A stretch of 37,302 nt of DNA from Peptococcaceae bacterium (GTDB taxonomy: Bacteria; Bacillota; Peptococcia; DRI-13): the NCBI GenBank assembly GCA_020054815.1, contig JAIHAN010000010.1:1-37302 (forward strand), read 5' to 3'. Below the pieces are notes generated by a model. It was not told the origin of the DNA and ran no database searches. It saw only the letters and a program-made list of their open reading frames with translations. The translations under genes were made by a program, and so were the position numbers. Below, in pieces: positions 1 through 9,203 of this stretch. How positions within the stretch are numbered: position 1 is the stretch's first letter; every line of letters begins with the position of its first letter.

Positions 1-263
1 TGGTCTATACGCTCCTGTAAGTCCGGGAACTGCGGCTCCAGTCCTTTGATAAGCCTTTTGGCAATTTCCCTGAGAAAAACACCGGTTTTGCAGGCGGGAT
101 CAAGAAAGGTGGTATCGGGGTTTTGAAAGAGTTCCTGCGGCAACATATCAAGCATAGCGTTTACTACGTCCGGCGGAGTAAAAACCTCATCGTTTGAGAG
201 ATTTGCAAGGCAGCACAGCACGTCCGGATTGTATACATTATTAAATAATCCTGTATCAGCCAT
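1..263 (-). CDS. Eco57I-like N6-adenine DNA methylase, N-terminal part (runs off left edge)
   Basis: Starting at ATG 263 on the minus strand, the frame stays open to the window edge (about 87 codons). The visible part reads MADTGLFNNVYNPDVL at the start, then NDEVFTPP, then a SAM-binding motif-I-like segment FLDPACKTGVFLREIAKRL. The EVFTPP segment followed by a DPAC motif is typical of type I/II gamma-class N6-adenine methylases and of Eco57I-type fused restriction-methylation enzymes. Its start overlaps the end of the upstream methyltransferase-like gene by 8 nt, which suggests translational coupling. The catalytic NPPY motif and any nuclease or helicase part would lie outside the window, so whether it is a full restriction enzyme cannot be told. 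Confidence 0.7.
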   Translation of the reverse strand, partial: MADTGLFNNVYNPDVLCCLANLSNDEVFTPPDVVNAMLDMLPQELFQNPDTTFLDPACKTGVFLREIAKRLIKGLEPQFPDLQERID

Positions 264-960
264 TTTCCTGTATCCTCCTATAATGTGATATGCATTTCTT
301 CAGGAACACTCCTTCATCCGAGGGTGCCTCTCTTATATCCTCATCGAGCATGAGTGATATTTGCTCAGGCTCGTCTTTTTTCTTTTTACGTTTAGGCCTT
401 TCCTCTTCAGCAGCCAGCAGTTCGGCAAAGGTATAATCGCTGCGCTGCATCAGAGCATCATTAAACGGAAAAGTCCATTCGGAAAAAACAATAGGTTCAT
501 TCGTATCCTTTCCATTTTCATCAACACATTTGAGCGTCAGCGCATTGCCGCATACGATGTTACGGGAAAGAATAAACTTGGCGGCCTCGCGGGTGTCATC
601 ATTGCACTCTTTTTTACATATAGCCTTATATTCCTTATCCCACATTTCAAATAGCCGCTGCCTACATTCAATGCAGTTGTCGATCAGTAAATCCACTCCA
701 TATAAGCTGCCCAGCGCCAGAAGTGAATTGCGCTCCCAATCATAAGGGCTTTTTTTATATTTTTTCCTCACAACAGCCAGCTTCCTTGAAAGTATTTCTG
801 CAAGGAAATTTCCATTACCGCAGGCAGGCTCCAAAAATCGTGAGTCAATTCTTTCAGTTTCCTGTTTCACCAAGTCGCACATGGCTTTAACCTCGCGTTC
901 GGCTGTAAAAACCTCGCCATGCTCAGCTACGCGCTTCTTGGATTTTACTTGTTTCGGCAT
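256..960 (-). CDS. Short N6-adenine DNA methyltransferase-like protein
   Basis: This is a 234-residue protein. Residues around 10-60 resemble the N-terminal half of an N6-adenine methylase: HGEVFTAEREV, then FLEPACGNGNFLAEIL, a glycine-rich SAM-binding motif I. A second block, LGSLYGVDLLIDNCIECRQRL, fits motif II/III of the same fold. I do not see the NPPF/NPPY catalytic motif; the C-terminal part is a lysine-rich linker (PKRKKKKDEPEQISLMLDED) with no recognised domain. It begins inside the end of the XRE regulator gene (16-nt overlap) and ends inside the start of the next methylase gene (8-nt overlap), so the three form a tight operon. It may be an accessory or specificity-related partner of the second methylase. 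The function is inferred from motif I only. Confidence 0.65.
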   Translation of the reverse strand: MPKQVKSKKRVAEHGEVFTAEREVKAMCDLVKQETERIDSRFLEPACGNGNFLAEILSRKLAVVRKKYKKSPYDWERNSLLALGSLYGVDLLIDNCIECRQRLFEMWDKEYKAICKKECNDDTREAAKFILSRNIVCGNALTLKCVDENGKDTNEPIVFSEWTFPFNDALMQRSDYTFAELLAAEEERPKRKKKKDEPEQISLMLDEDIREAPSDEGVFLKKCISHYRRIQENG

Positions 961-1178
961 TTTTTCATCTGCTCCTCGTCCGGAACAAACTCCAAAATAT
1001 CATTAGGTGTACAGCACATTGCCAAACAAATGCTTTCCACTTTATCTAACGCTATATATTGGCCTGTTCTAATTTTCGTGATTATATTTGCTGATATGTT
1101 TGCTCTACGCATAAGTTCAGCATTAGATATATTTCTATCAATCATTAAGTGTTGCAACTTCTTATAACTTACAGCCAT
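945..1178 (-). CDS. XRE/Cro-type helix-turn-helix regulator
   Basis: This 77-residue protein is essentially one HTH domain: YKKLQHLMIDRNISNAELMR is followed by ANISANIITKIRTGQYIALDKVESICLAMCCTPNDIL, the five-helix Cro/C1 pattern with the common 'CTPNDIL' ending. The ribosome site GGAGG lies about 8 nt before the ATG. It overlaps the methyltransferase-like gene downstream by 16 nt and so heads the methylase operon. Its position and size resemble control (C) proteins of restriction-modification systems, but similar small XRE proteins are also general element regulators. The operator is not defined; the AT-rich gap 1179-1317 upstream is the likely promoter region. Confidence 0.8.
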   Translation of the reverse strand: MAVSYKKLQHLMIDRNISNAELMRRANISANIITKIRTGQYIALDKVESICLAMCCTPNDILEFVPDEEQMKKCRNK

Positions 1179-1317
1179 AAGTTATACCTCCAATTAAGAG
1201 CTGTTATGCAAAGGATATCACATTTCTGTTAAATTTTCAATAAATGCATGAATAAGTTTTAATCCGAAAGCATTTACAACGTCACACACATACCCGGCAT
1301 GGTAGTGAGTTTAATTT

Positions 1318-2268
1318 TTATTCCTTGTTTTCTACTTCCTTCGCCTTCTTCCGAGCATAGCTCGCTCGCCTGTTTCTGCGATTACGCTCGGCCTGGCAGT
1401 CCCAGTTATTACAATATAGCTGGCGGCTTGAATGCCGCACAAAGTATTTGCCGCAGGCAAGGCAGGACAGTATGGAGCCTTGAGATTCAAAATAGTTAAG
1501 GTCTTCATCCACCGGCGGCGCAACGTCAGCTACCATTCTGGAAAAGGTGTACCAGCAAATATCGAATACCGATTGAATGTCGGCGCCGTACATTACTTTC
1601 CCGGTTTTCTTATCCAATTTCAGCCTCATACGGAAGTCCGGGAACATATCTATCACTTGGGATATGTGTTCATTGTAATTCTCAAGTATTCGGGCCTTGT
1701 ATTCCTCGTCGTCCTCGTATTGTCGGTATCTTTCAAGAAAAGCGAGGCTGTCGCAAAGCCTGCCTTCATAATAAAAATTCCTTGCGCAATCAATCTCTCC
1801 GTAGTATTTAACCCTTCTCAAGGCAAAGTAAAGCTCAAATACAGTACCCAGACTGCATAAATCCTTTATGAATTGATTTACATAGAATGCGGCATCTTTC
1901 TGAATCAAATCCATGTATGTTATATGCGCAAACTTCTCGCTATCCAGCATTTCATAAAGACTGTCTATGTTGTAGGGGTGAATATTGTTTCTGCACCAAT
2001 CCCAGACGGCATCTGTAATCGAAACAGTGCTGTCCGGGTTATTTATTTTTCCGTAAAGATTGCACAGGCTGACCAATAGCTCCTGTCCGGTAAGCGAATA
2101 ATCAGTACCGCTTTCCGGAGCATGGCCCCCTGTGAAGATAGGTTTAATTATTTCGCCGTCATCGTCATAGTCCGGAACATACTCGGGAAATCGCACAGCC
2201 CTATATATCATCTCGCCAACGCCGCCAATTTCAACAAAGCCGAGGTTTTCTACCGGCAGTTTTTTCAT
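1318..2268 (-). CDS. DUF6076-like protein with C-terminal zinc-finger-like segment
   Basis: The protein is 316 residues long from the ATG at 2268, chosen because AAAGGA lies 8 nt upstream; an ATG at 2277 is in frame but has no spacing from that site. Most of the protein is acidic and helical with no motif I recognise. The last 60 residues contain CLACGKYFVRHSSRQLYC followed by CQAERNRRNRRASYARKKAK, a CxxC...CxxxxxC metal-binding pattern with a strongly basic tail. This arrangement resembles proteins listed as DUF6076 and, at the C-terminus, the CGNR zinc finger, and is compatible with DNA or RNA binding. It is common to see such genes beside clostridial integrative elements. No enzymatic role can be assigned. 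Confidence 0.6.
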   Translation of the reverse strand: MKKLPVENLGFVEIGGVGEMIYRAVRFPEYVPDYDDDGEIIKPIFTGGHAPESGTDYSLTGQELLVSLCNLYGKINNPDSTVSITDAVWDWCRNNIHPYNIDSLYEMLDSEKFAHITYMDLIQKDAAFYVNQFIKDLCSLGTVFELYFALRRVKYYGEIDCARNFYYEGRLCDSLAFLERYRQYEDDEEYKARILENYNEHISQVIDMFPDFRMRLKLDKKTGKVMYGADIQSVFDICWYTFSRMVADVAPPVDEDLNYFESQGSILSCLACGKYFVRHSSRQLYCNNWDCQAERNRRNRRASYARKKAKEVENKE

Positions 2269-2326
2269 GGCAATCATCCTTTGAATGTAATCGTTATTGT
2301 AAGCGATGAAAATTTAACATCACTTA

Positions 2327-2343
2327 CATTGTATTATACAATG
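2327..2343. promoter_or_regulatory. Perfect inverted repeat in the divergent intergenic region
   Basis: CATTGTAT-T-ATACAATG is an 8-bp perfect inverted repeat around one central base, placed between the divergently transcribed DUF6076-like gene (start 2268) and excisionase gene (start 2576). Its size and symmetry fit an operator for a dimeric HTH repressor such as the XRE protein at 945-1178. The link is inferred only from position. Confidence 0.4.
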
Positions 2344-2390
2344 GCATTGAATACAAGAACAAATTGTAAAACCACTTAATTTCCGGATCC

Positions 2391-2520
2391 TTGACAACTG
2401 AATAGTCCGCCCGCAAGAGATACTTTTGCAGCGTAGCCGCCACGATGGTGAAAGCCGGAGCGCTTCTGCTGCAATCGGATACGGGGAGACCACGAGCAGG
2501 TGGCTGCCTTAGGAACGGTA
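2391..2520 (+). ncRNA. Candidate structured leader RNA upstream of the excisionase
   Basis: The 230-nt stretch before the excisionase gene has no good open frame, is more GC-rich than its surroundings, and can fold. TTGCAGC (2426-2432) pairs with GCTGCAA (2468-2474), and CCAC (2490-2493) pairs with GTGG (2500-2503). CCAC/GGTG pairing is also possible inside the first stem. The segment begins with TTGACA at 2391, but no matching -10 box at normal spacing is visible. I have a general impression that near-identical sequence precedes excisionase genes of other clostridial elements, but cannot verify it here. It could be a leader RNA, a recombinase or excisionase binding region, or a transfer-related site. 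Confidence 0.35.
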
Positions 2521-2575
2521 GCGAATGGTGGATGTGGAAACCGAAACAACTATCAAGATAAGGAGGAAAGAGTAT

Positions 2576-2752
2576 ATGGAAAAGACGACCATGAGTGTGC
2601 AGGAACTGTCGGCGCAGATGGGCATTAGCCTGCCGAAGGCCTACGAACTTGTAAAAAAGCCGGGATTTCCAGTCATACGGGTTGGTACGAGAATCCTGAT
2701 TCCTGTTGAAGCCTTTAAGGAGTGGCTGGTCATAAACTCGGCGCACGAATAA
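2576..2752 (+). CDS. Excisionase-family helix-turn-helix protein
   Basis: The 58-residue protein is a single winged-helix unit of the MerR/AlpA/Xis type: MSVQELSAQMGISLPKAYELVK is followed by PGFPVIRVGTRILIPVEAFKEWL, the standard layout of excisionase-family DNA-binding proteins in which a target-site HTH is followed by a 'RVG.R..IP...F..WL' wing. AAGGAGG lies 9 nt before the ATG at 2576; a GTG-type upstream extension is possible but lacks a ribosome site. It is followed after 28 nt by the primase-helicase gene. It likely acts as recombination directionality factor for the serine recombinase or as an activator of the element. Which of the two cannot be told. Confidence 0.8.
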   Translation: MEKTTMSVQELSAQMGISLPKAYELVKKPGFPVIRVGTRILIPVEAFKEWLVINSAHE

Positions 2753-2780
2753 TGGCAGCACAAAAAGCAGCGGAGAGGAG

Positions 2781-5087
2781 GTGGACAAGACGGCAAACGC
2801 AATGCAGGAACTGATGGATATGAAGATATGGATGCTGTGGCGATGGGCAACGGATAAAAATGGCAAACCGACGAAGAAACCTTTTGCGGCTGGAGGCGGC
2901 CCAACCGGAACAGATGACAAATGGTCTCATACATGGGTCACATACAATGAGGCAGTAAAAGCAAAGGAGCATAATCCTGTTGCCGCCGGTATCGGTTTTA
3001 AGATACCGAAAGGCTATTACTTCATAGACATCGACCATAAAGCGATTACAGATCCGCTTGTGCAGACGATTTTAGCAAGGCATGACTCTTATGCAGAATA
3101 CTCGGTCAGCGGCACAGGCATACATCAATATGGCAAATGCGACTTTACACAAATCCCTACCTACATTGATAAAAACGGGAATTTAAAACTCGATCGGCAG
3201 TTCTATACGAAAAATCCCCATAACAATTTGGAACTGTATATCGGCGGCATTACAAACCGCTTTGCCGCTTTTACCGGCAATATCATTAATGATAAGCCTC
3301 TGCGCGAATGTACCGCGGCAGTCCTTACGACGCTTGATAAAAATATGCGTCGCAAAGGAAAAGCCAAGTACAGTGCCAAGCGTGACGGCGACCGCGCCGT
3401 TTTCGATATTGTCTGCAACTTACGCAAGCAGAAAAACGGAGAGAAATTCAAGAAGCTGTATGACGATGGAGATATCTCCGGATATGGCTCTCACTCCGAG
3501 GCTGACGCGGCGCTGTGCGCCATGATTGCATTCCGTACCGGGCCAGATCCCGCTGCTATTGATGAAATCTTCCGCAGTTCTGCCCTCTATCGCGAAAAAT
3601 GGGAGCGTGACGATTACAGAGAAGCCACAATCAATGCCGGTATTAATGCCTGTCATGGCACCTTTCATAAATCCAGGATAGAGCATCCATACTTCATCAA
3701 ATTTCATGAACAGACCGGTGAACCCTATGTCAGCGTTCCGCTCCTTGCAAAGTACGTACGCGAGCATCTCCGCTATGTGCTTGTAAGGGATAACGGAAAG
3801 CAGGGCCTTTTGAAATATGTCTACGAAAACGGCTGTTATCGGCTCTATGCCGACAATATGCTGATGGGCATTATCAAGCAGTACATCGCAGATTATGACG
3901 AGGAACTTGTGAGAATGGGCATCGTCAGCGAAACTTTACAGCATATCACCACTGACCTTAATTATGTTAGCCAGGATGAATTGAACGCCGATGAGGATTT
4001 AATCAACTTCAGAAATGGTCTGCTCCGTATCACCGCAGATAACGCCATTCTTGCACCACACTCCCCGGATATCCTCTCCACCATTCAGATTCCGTGCAAC
4101 TGGTCGGGAAGGGAAACGCCTACGCCGGTCTTCGACAGGTATATGCACACCCTCACGGACGGAGACAAGGCCATAGAACACCTGCTCCTTGAGTTTATCG
4201 GTGTATGCATCTCCAACATCAAGGGATGGAGAATGAAAAAAGCACTTTTCCTTGTCGGCGATGGCGACACCGGCAAATCTCAGCTAAAGAGTCTTGTAGA
4301 GCGGTTGCTCGGCAAGGGTAACTTCATAGGAATCGACCTTAAGGAGATTGAAGCGCGTTTCGGCACCGGCGCGATATATGGCACACGCCTTGCCGGTAGC
4401 TCGGATATGAGTTTTTTATCCGTAGATGAGTTGAAAACATTTAAGAAAATTACCGGCGGCGACAGCCTATATGCCGAGTTCAAAGGACAGCAGGCCTTTG
4501 AGTTCACCTACAACGGGCTGCTCTGGTTTTGCATGAACAGACTTCCCAAGTTTGGCGGCGATGATGGCAAATGGGTCTATGACCGCATCATGGTGGTGCG
4601 CTGCCCTAATGTCATTCCAAAGGACAAGCAGGACAAAACACTCCTTGACAAAATGTATGCCGAGCGTGATGGCATCGTCTACAAGGCTGTTATGGCGCTG
4701 CAGACGGTTATTGCAAACGGGTACAGCTTTTCCGAGCCGGACAGTGTAAGCCTTGCAAGAGAGCAATATATGTCAGAGAACAATACTGTGATCTCCTTCT
4801 ATGAGGAATGTATGTGCGAGCGGTCAGAAGGCAAGTTTAATGATTCCGCTACAACGAGCCGCATCTACGATGTTTACAGGGCATGGTGCCATGACAACAA
4901 TAACGGCTTTGCCAAGACAGCCAAAGAGTTCAGAGAGACATTGGCATCCCATCTCGGCTGCACCTTTAAGGAGATGACCGTTCATACCAATAAAGGCACC
5001 TATTATAAAAACCTCACCCTCACTATTGAGGCAAAGGAGCAGTACAAGAAGGCTTATGGTTATGACAGTACGGATTTTCTTTCTTAA
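2781..5087 (+). CDS. Primase-helicase (D5/VapE-like, SF3 helicase) of the mobile element
   Basis: A 768-residue replication protein. Residues about 30-150 look like an archaeo-eukaryotic-type primase-polymerase fold with the metal-binding pair FIDIDHK (about 80-86) and GTGIH. Residues about 210-290 match the D5/primase C-terminal linker (SEADAALCAMIAFRTG...IDEIFRSSALYREKW). The helicase core has Walker A FLVGDGDTGKSQL (GDGDTGKS at 493-500), then a Walker B/sensor stretch and WFCMNRLPKF. It should unwind and prime element DNA, as primase-helicases of P4-type and SaPI-type satellites do. The GTG start at 2781 is placed 5 nt after GGAG. It sits directly upstream of a cluster of GTGACAG repeats that look like its binding sites. 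It is complete, with no frameshift. Confidence 0.85.
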   Translation: MDKTANAMQELMDMKIWMLWRWATDKNGKPTKKPFAAGGGPTGTDDKWSHTWVTYNEAVKAKEHNPVAAGIGFKIPKGYYFIDIDHKAITDPLVQTILARHDSYAEYSVSGTGIHQYGKCDFTQIPTYIDKNGNLKLDRQFYTKNPHNNLELYIGGITNRFAAFTGNIINDKPLRECTAAVLTTLDKNMRRKGKAKYSAKRDGDRAVFDIVCNLRKQKNGEKFKKLYDDGDISGYGSHSEADAALCAMIAFRTGPDPAAIDEIFRSSALYREKWERDDYREATINAGINACHGTFHKSRIEHPYFIKFHEQTGEPYVSVPLLAKYVREHLRYVLVRDNGKQGLLKYVYENGCYRLYADNMLMGIIKQYIADYDEELVRMGIVSETLQHITTDLNYVSQDELNADEDLINFRNGLLRITADNAILAPHSPDILSTIQIPCNWSGRETPTPVFDRYMHTLTDGDKAIEHLLLEFIGVCISNIKGWRMKKALFLVGDGDTGKSQLKSLVERLLGKGNFIGIDLKEIEARFGTGAIYGTRLAGSSDMSFLSVDELKTFKKITGGDSLYAEFKGQQAFEFTYNGLLWFCMNRLPKFGGDDGKWVYDRIMVVRCPNVIPKDKQDKTLLDKMYAERDGIVYKAVMALQTVIANGYSFSEPDSVSLAREQYMSENNTVISFYEECMCERSEGKFNDSATTSRIYDVYRAWCHDNNNGFAKTAKEFRETLASHLGCTFKEMTVHTNKGTYYKNLTLTIEAKEQYKKAYGYDSTDFLS

Positions 5088-5390
5088 AAGTGACAGAAGT
5101 GACAGTCGAGTGACAGTTCTCACAGGCAACTGTCACCGCGAAAACGCCCATATATCAAGGGTTTCCAGCCACAAGTGACAGAAGTGACAGTCTTTCAAAC
5201 TTCTTGGCGGGAAGAATAAAGTTTGGAATTGTACAGAGAACAAGGAAAAGATTATGAGTTGTTGTGAGTATGAAATGAAAAGTTCTGTCACTTTCGTCAC
5301 TGAAGCTTTAAAAGCCTTGCTGCAAGCCGCTTTCCAGCGTGACAGTTCATCAAAACTACTGTCACTGAACCGTCACTTCTGTCACCGGAA
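5088..5390. repeat. Iteron cluster (GTGACAG / CTGTCAC), probable replication origin
   Basis: The 420-nt gap after the primase-helicase gene carries many copies of one 7-mer. GTGACAG is at 5090, 5099, 5110, 5175, 5184 and 5339; the complement CTGTCAC is at 5130, 5285, 5359 and 5379; CGTCAC variants are at 5295 and 5371. A 20-bp block containing two copies 9 bp apart is exactly repeated at 5088-5107 and 5173-5192. The stretch between the two groups (about 5195-5280) is richer in A and T. This arrangement, iterons on both sides of an AT-rich segment next to a primase-helicase gene, is that of satellite and plasmid origins. Function is inferred. The remaining 5391-5508 is leader of the next gene with no other structure seen. 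Confidence 0.6.
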
Positions 5391-5508
5391 GTATCACTGG
5401 AGGGAGGAATAGCTATAGTGATACGTCATGATCAGCGCTCAGCAGTTAGATCTACAGGAAATATCATCAACCACATTCAAACATCTTAATTTTGAGGAGG
5501 GCAAAAAC

Positions 5509-5814
5509 ATGAATTATCCGCTTATGAAAATGAACAAGGAAGGCACTCTGCTGCGACCGCAGCACACTTATTATTCCGATGAGTATGCCCAAGCCATGTG
5601 CGACCTGCATCTTTCCGATGTTGTCATCGAAGATGATAAAGGAAAGTTAAAATTGCGATACCGCCTCCATGCAAAGCATCCTCATACCATTGAAGGGGCT
5701 ATGGCATATAGCATTCTGTGTCCGAAATGCCACCACCACTTGAAACAGGTAGGAAGATCGCTCAGCTACCATGACCTCGGTCTCTATGCCTGTCCATTCT
5801 GCGATAAGATTTAA
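5509..5814 (+). CDS. Small zinc-ribbon protein upstream of the capsid gene
   Basis: The 101-residue protein starts at ATG 5509 with GAGGAGG 8 nt upstream; an upstream in-frame ATG at 5428 has no such site. The C-terminal third has a CPKC...CPFC pair about 30 residues apart, a clear zinc ribbon. The N-terminal part (TYYSDEYAQAMCDLHLSDVVIEDDKGKLKLRYRLHAKHP) matches nothing I know. It ends 13 nt before the capsid gene, so the two are surely co-transcribed. A role in capsid gene control or assembly is possible, but there is no direct evidence for either. Confidence 0.7.
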   Translation: MNYPLMKMNKEGTLLRPQHTYYSDEYAQAMCDLHLSDVVIEDDKGKLKLRYRLHAKHPHTIEGAMAYSILCPKCHHHLKQVGRSLSYHDLGLYACPFCDKI

Positions 5815-5827
5815 GGAGGGGAACGCC

Positions 5828-6775
5828 ATGAATTATACTGAAGTCAGAGTATATACCGGTCAGCCGGAATACAGCAGGCACTTCTGGAACGCCATGCGCG
5901 GCCAGGAAAGCGATTATTCTGGACTTTCCGAAGGCCGCAGCAGCGAGACGGGTACTTATGTCATGCCAAATGCCACAAATAACAAATATGAAGCAGCCAT
6001 CATAAACGAGAGCCTGTTCCGTAAAATCGGCACAACCTTTAACGTATATGAAGGCAGTTATCACATCCTTGCAAAGGAATACGATGACCTTGCGCAGTTT
6101 GTGCCGGAAGGCGGCGCTATCCCAGTTTTTGACGGACTAAATGATTTCACTCAATACACCGTTGAAAGCCATAAGCTCGCTGCTCTTGTAAAAATGAATT
6201 CGGACTTTGTCCGCGATGCCGCATTCGACATTGAAAGCTACCTTGTAAAGCGCCTTGCCAGGAACTTTGCCAAAGCTGAGGACAACGCCTTTATTAGCGG
6301 TACCGGCGTACAGATGCCGACAGGTATCTTAAACGGTGCAAACGGCGCTGAGGTTGCCTATGCTGTCGATGAAATTACCTATGATGATATAATCAGCTTG
6401 TACTTCTCTGTGAAGCCGGAATACCGCAAAAATGCCGTATGGCTCATGAACGATAAGACAGCCCTTGCCTTGCGTACGTTGAAAGACGAAGCCGGAAACT
6501 ACCTATGGCGCAGCAGCGATGATACCATCCTTGGCAAAAAGGTATTTGTCTCCGAGTTTATGCCGGATATGGAGTCCGGTTCAAAGCCTATTGCTTTCGG
6601 TGATTTCAGCTACTACTGGATCATCTGCAGAAGCCCTGTCAGCGTGAGGGCGCTCTCAGAGAAGTTTGCCCTGCTCGACCAGATAGGTTACCTTGCCTTT
6701 GAGTTTATTGACGGAAAACTTATCCGCCAAGAGGCAGTGAAGGTAATTCAGAAGAATACTGGAACCAACGGTTAA
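5828..6775 (+). CDS. HK97-fold phage major capsid protein
   Basis: The 315-residue protein starts at ATG 5828 (AGGAGGGG just upstream). It follows the HK97 capsid pattern without an N-terminal scaffolding (delta) domain: the N-arm ends in YVMPNATNNKYEAAIINESLFRKIGTT, then a spine helix region with ALVKMNSDFVRDAAFDIESYL and FAKAEDNAFISGTG, then the P-domain and A-domain (WLMNDKTALALRTLKDEAGNYLW, LGKKVFVSEFMPD, PIAFGDFSYYWI) and a C-terminal FEFIDGKLIRQEAVKVI. These segments are the standard signature of phage major capsid proteins. No protease, portal or terminase gene lies nearby. It may package the element's own DNA in small capsids with helper functions, or be a remnant. A strong terminator follows. 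Confidence 0.85.
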   Translation: MNYTEVRVYTGQPEYSRHFWNAMRGQESDYSGLSEGRSSETGTYVMPNATNNKYEAAIINESLFRKIGTTFNVYEGSYHILAKEYDDLAQFVPEGGAIPVFDGLNDFTQYTVESHKLAALVKMNSDFVRDAAFDIESYLVKRLARNFAKAEDNAFISGTGVQMPTGILNGANGAEVAYAVDEITYDDIISLYFSVKPEYRKNAVWLMNDKTALALRTLKDEAGNYLWRSSDDTILGKKVFVSEFMPDMESGSKPIAFGDFSYYWIICRSPVSVRALSEKFALLDQIGYLAFEFIDGKLIRQEAVKVIQKNTGTNG

Positions 6776-6782
6776 GACATAT

Positions 6783-6824
6783 GGTGGAAAGGCACAGTGG
6801 AAAATCCTGCTGTGCCTTTTCACC
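6783..6824 (+). terminator. Terminator hairpin after the capsid gene
   Basis: A 15-nt arm at 6783-6797 pairs with 6810-6824 with one mismatch around a 12-nt loop; the inner arms are AAAGGCACAG and CTGTGCCTTT. It begins 7 nt after the capsid stop codon. The T-tract is short and lies inside the stem, so it may be a moderately efficient terminator or a processing hairpin. The following 6825-7014 holds no convincing gene. Confidence 0.6.
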
Positions 6825-7014
6825 TAAAAAAGCACTTTTCAAGATGAAATACACACCAAGTTTATTTCAATTATTCGCATTTTATCCCGGTTGTTCCCTT
6901 AATACCCCGTTTGAATCCGCGTTTTTTCGCGCGAAACCCCACGCCCGTTGCACGATCGAAAGGGTGTAAGGATTTGTTACCCCCTACCCCAATGTCAGAA
7001 AGGAGGAGTGCCTT

Positions 7015-7176
7015 ATGGCTGAGAAGACCATCTGCGTTACCGAAAAGGTAATCGGTGATACTCTCTACATTATAGAATCAGCAGTCAGCAGCACTGCCAA
7101 AGAAACCGCCTATGACAAGCTGAAACGAATGATACTTAACGGCACAGCAAAGCTTGAATTAAATAAGGCTTCTTAA
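7015..7176 (+). CDS. TnpW-like small transposon protein
   Basis: A 53-residue protein with an excellent ribosome site (AAAGGAGGAG, 6 nt before the ATG). It has the layout of the transposon-encoded TnpW family: a short beta segment (VTEKVIGDTLYIIESAVS) followed by a S.TAKETAYDKLKRMIL helix, where the 'ETxxDKxxRLI' stretch is the family's most recognisable part. TnpW genes are found next to large serine recombinases of Tn4451-like elements, and here the recombinase begins 75 nt downstream. The role of TnpW is not established; a part in excision or regulation is possible. Confidence 0.65.
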   Translation: MAEKTICVTEKVIGDTLYIIESAVSSTAKETAYDKLKRMILNGTAKLELNKAS

Positions 7177-8957
<1,781 letters not shown>

Positions 8958-8998
8958 CCGGGATTGAAAATCCCTAAGACGCACCCTCAAACCGGTCT

Positions 8999-9097
8999 CT
9001 ATTTTATAAAAGTATTTAAAACCCAATTAACCAATGCCGCTAAAATGCTGATGCTTACGATTAAGAATATCCAATCGTTCCTTTTTTGTTTGTCCAT
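8999..9097 (-). CDS. Possible 32-residue single-pass membrane peptide
   Basis: ATG 9097 is preceded by GGGAGG with 8-nt spacing, and the frame gives a short polar head MDKQKRND, then one hydrophobic segment WIFLIVSISILAALVNWVL, then NTFIK and a TAG stop. A good ribosome site, a charged N-terminus and one clean membrane span make it more than a chance frame. It lies between the recombinase terminator and the terminator of the PhoH-type gene, on the same strand as the latter. I recognise no family. It could be a host small protein or the very edge of the element. Confidence 0.45.
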   Translation of the reverse strand: MDKQKRNDWIFLIVSISILAALVNWVLNTFIK

Positions 9098-9156
9098 CTC
9101 ATGTACCTCCCGGTATTAAGCATAGCAGGTCAGAGTAATAATCACAAGTCAAACAA

Positions 9157-9192
9157 AAAAGTTGGCGAGGTAATCACCACCCCACAACTTTT
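9157..9192 (-). terminator. Terminator of the PhoH-type gene
   Basis: Read on the minus strand, AAAAGTTG pairs with CAACTTTT (9185-9192 with 9157-9164), with an inner GGT/ACC stem in the loop, and the run continues into TTTTTTG. It starts 12 nt after the stop codon of the gene at 9204-10577. Confidence 0.65.
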
Positions 9193-9203
9193 GTAAGTTT
9201 TAA

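Noticed and set aside
6781-6969. 62-codon open frame after the capsid gene
   Set aside because: It overlaps the hairpin at 6783-6824, has no proper ribosome site and shows no recognisable protein features.
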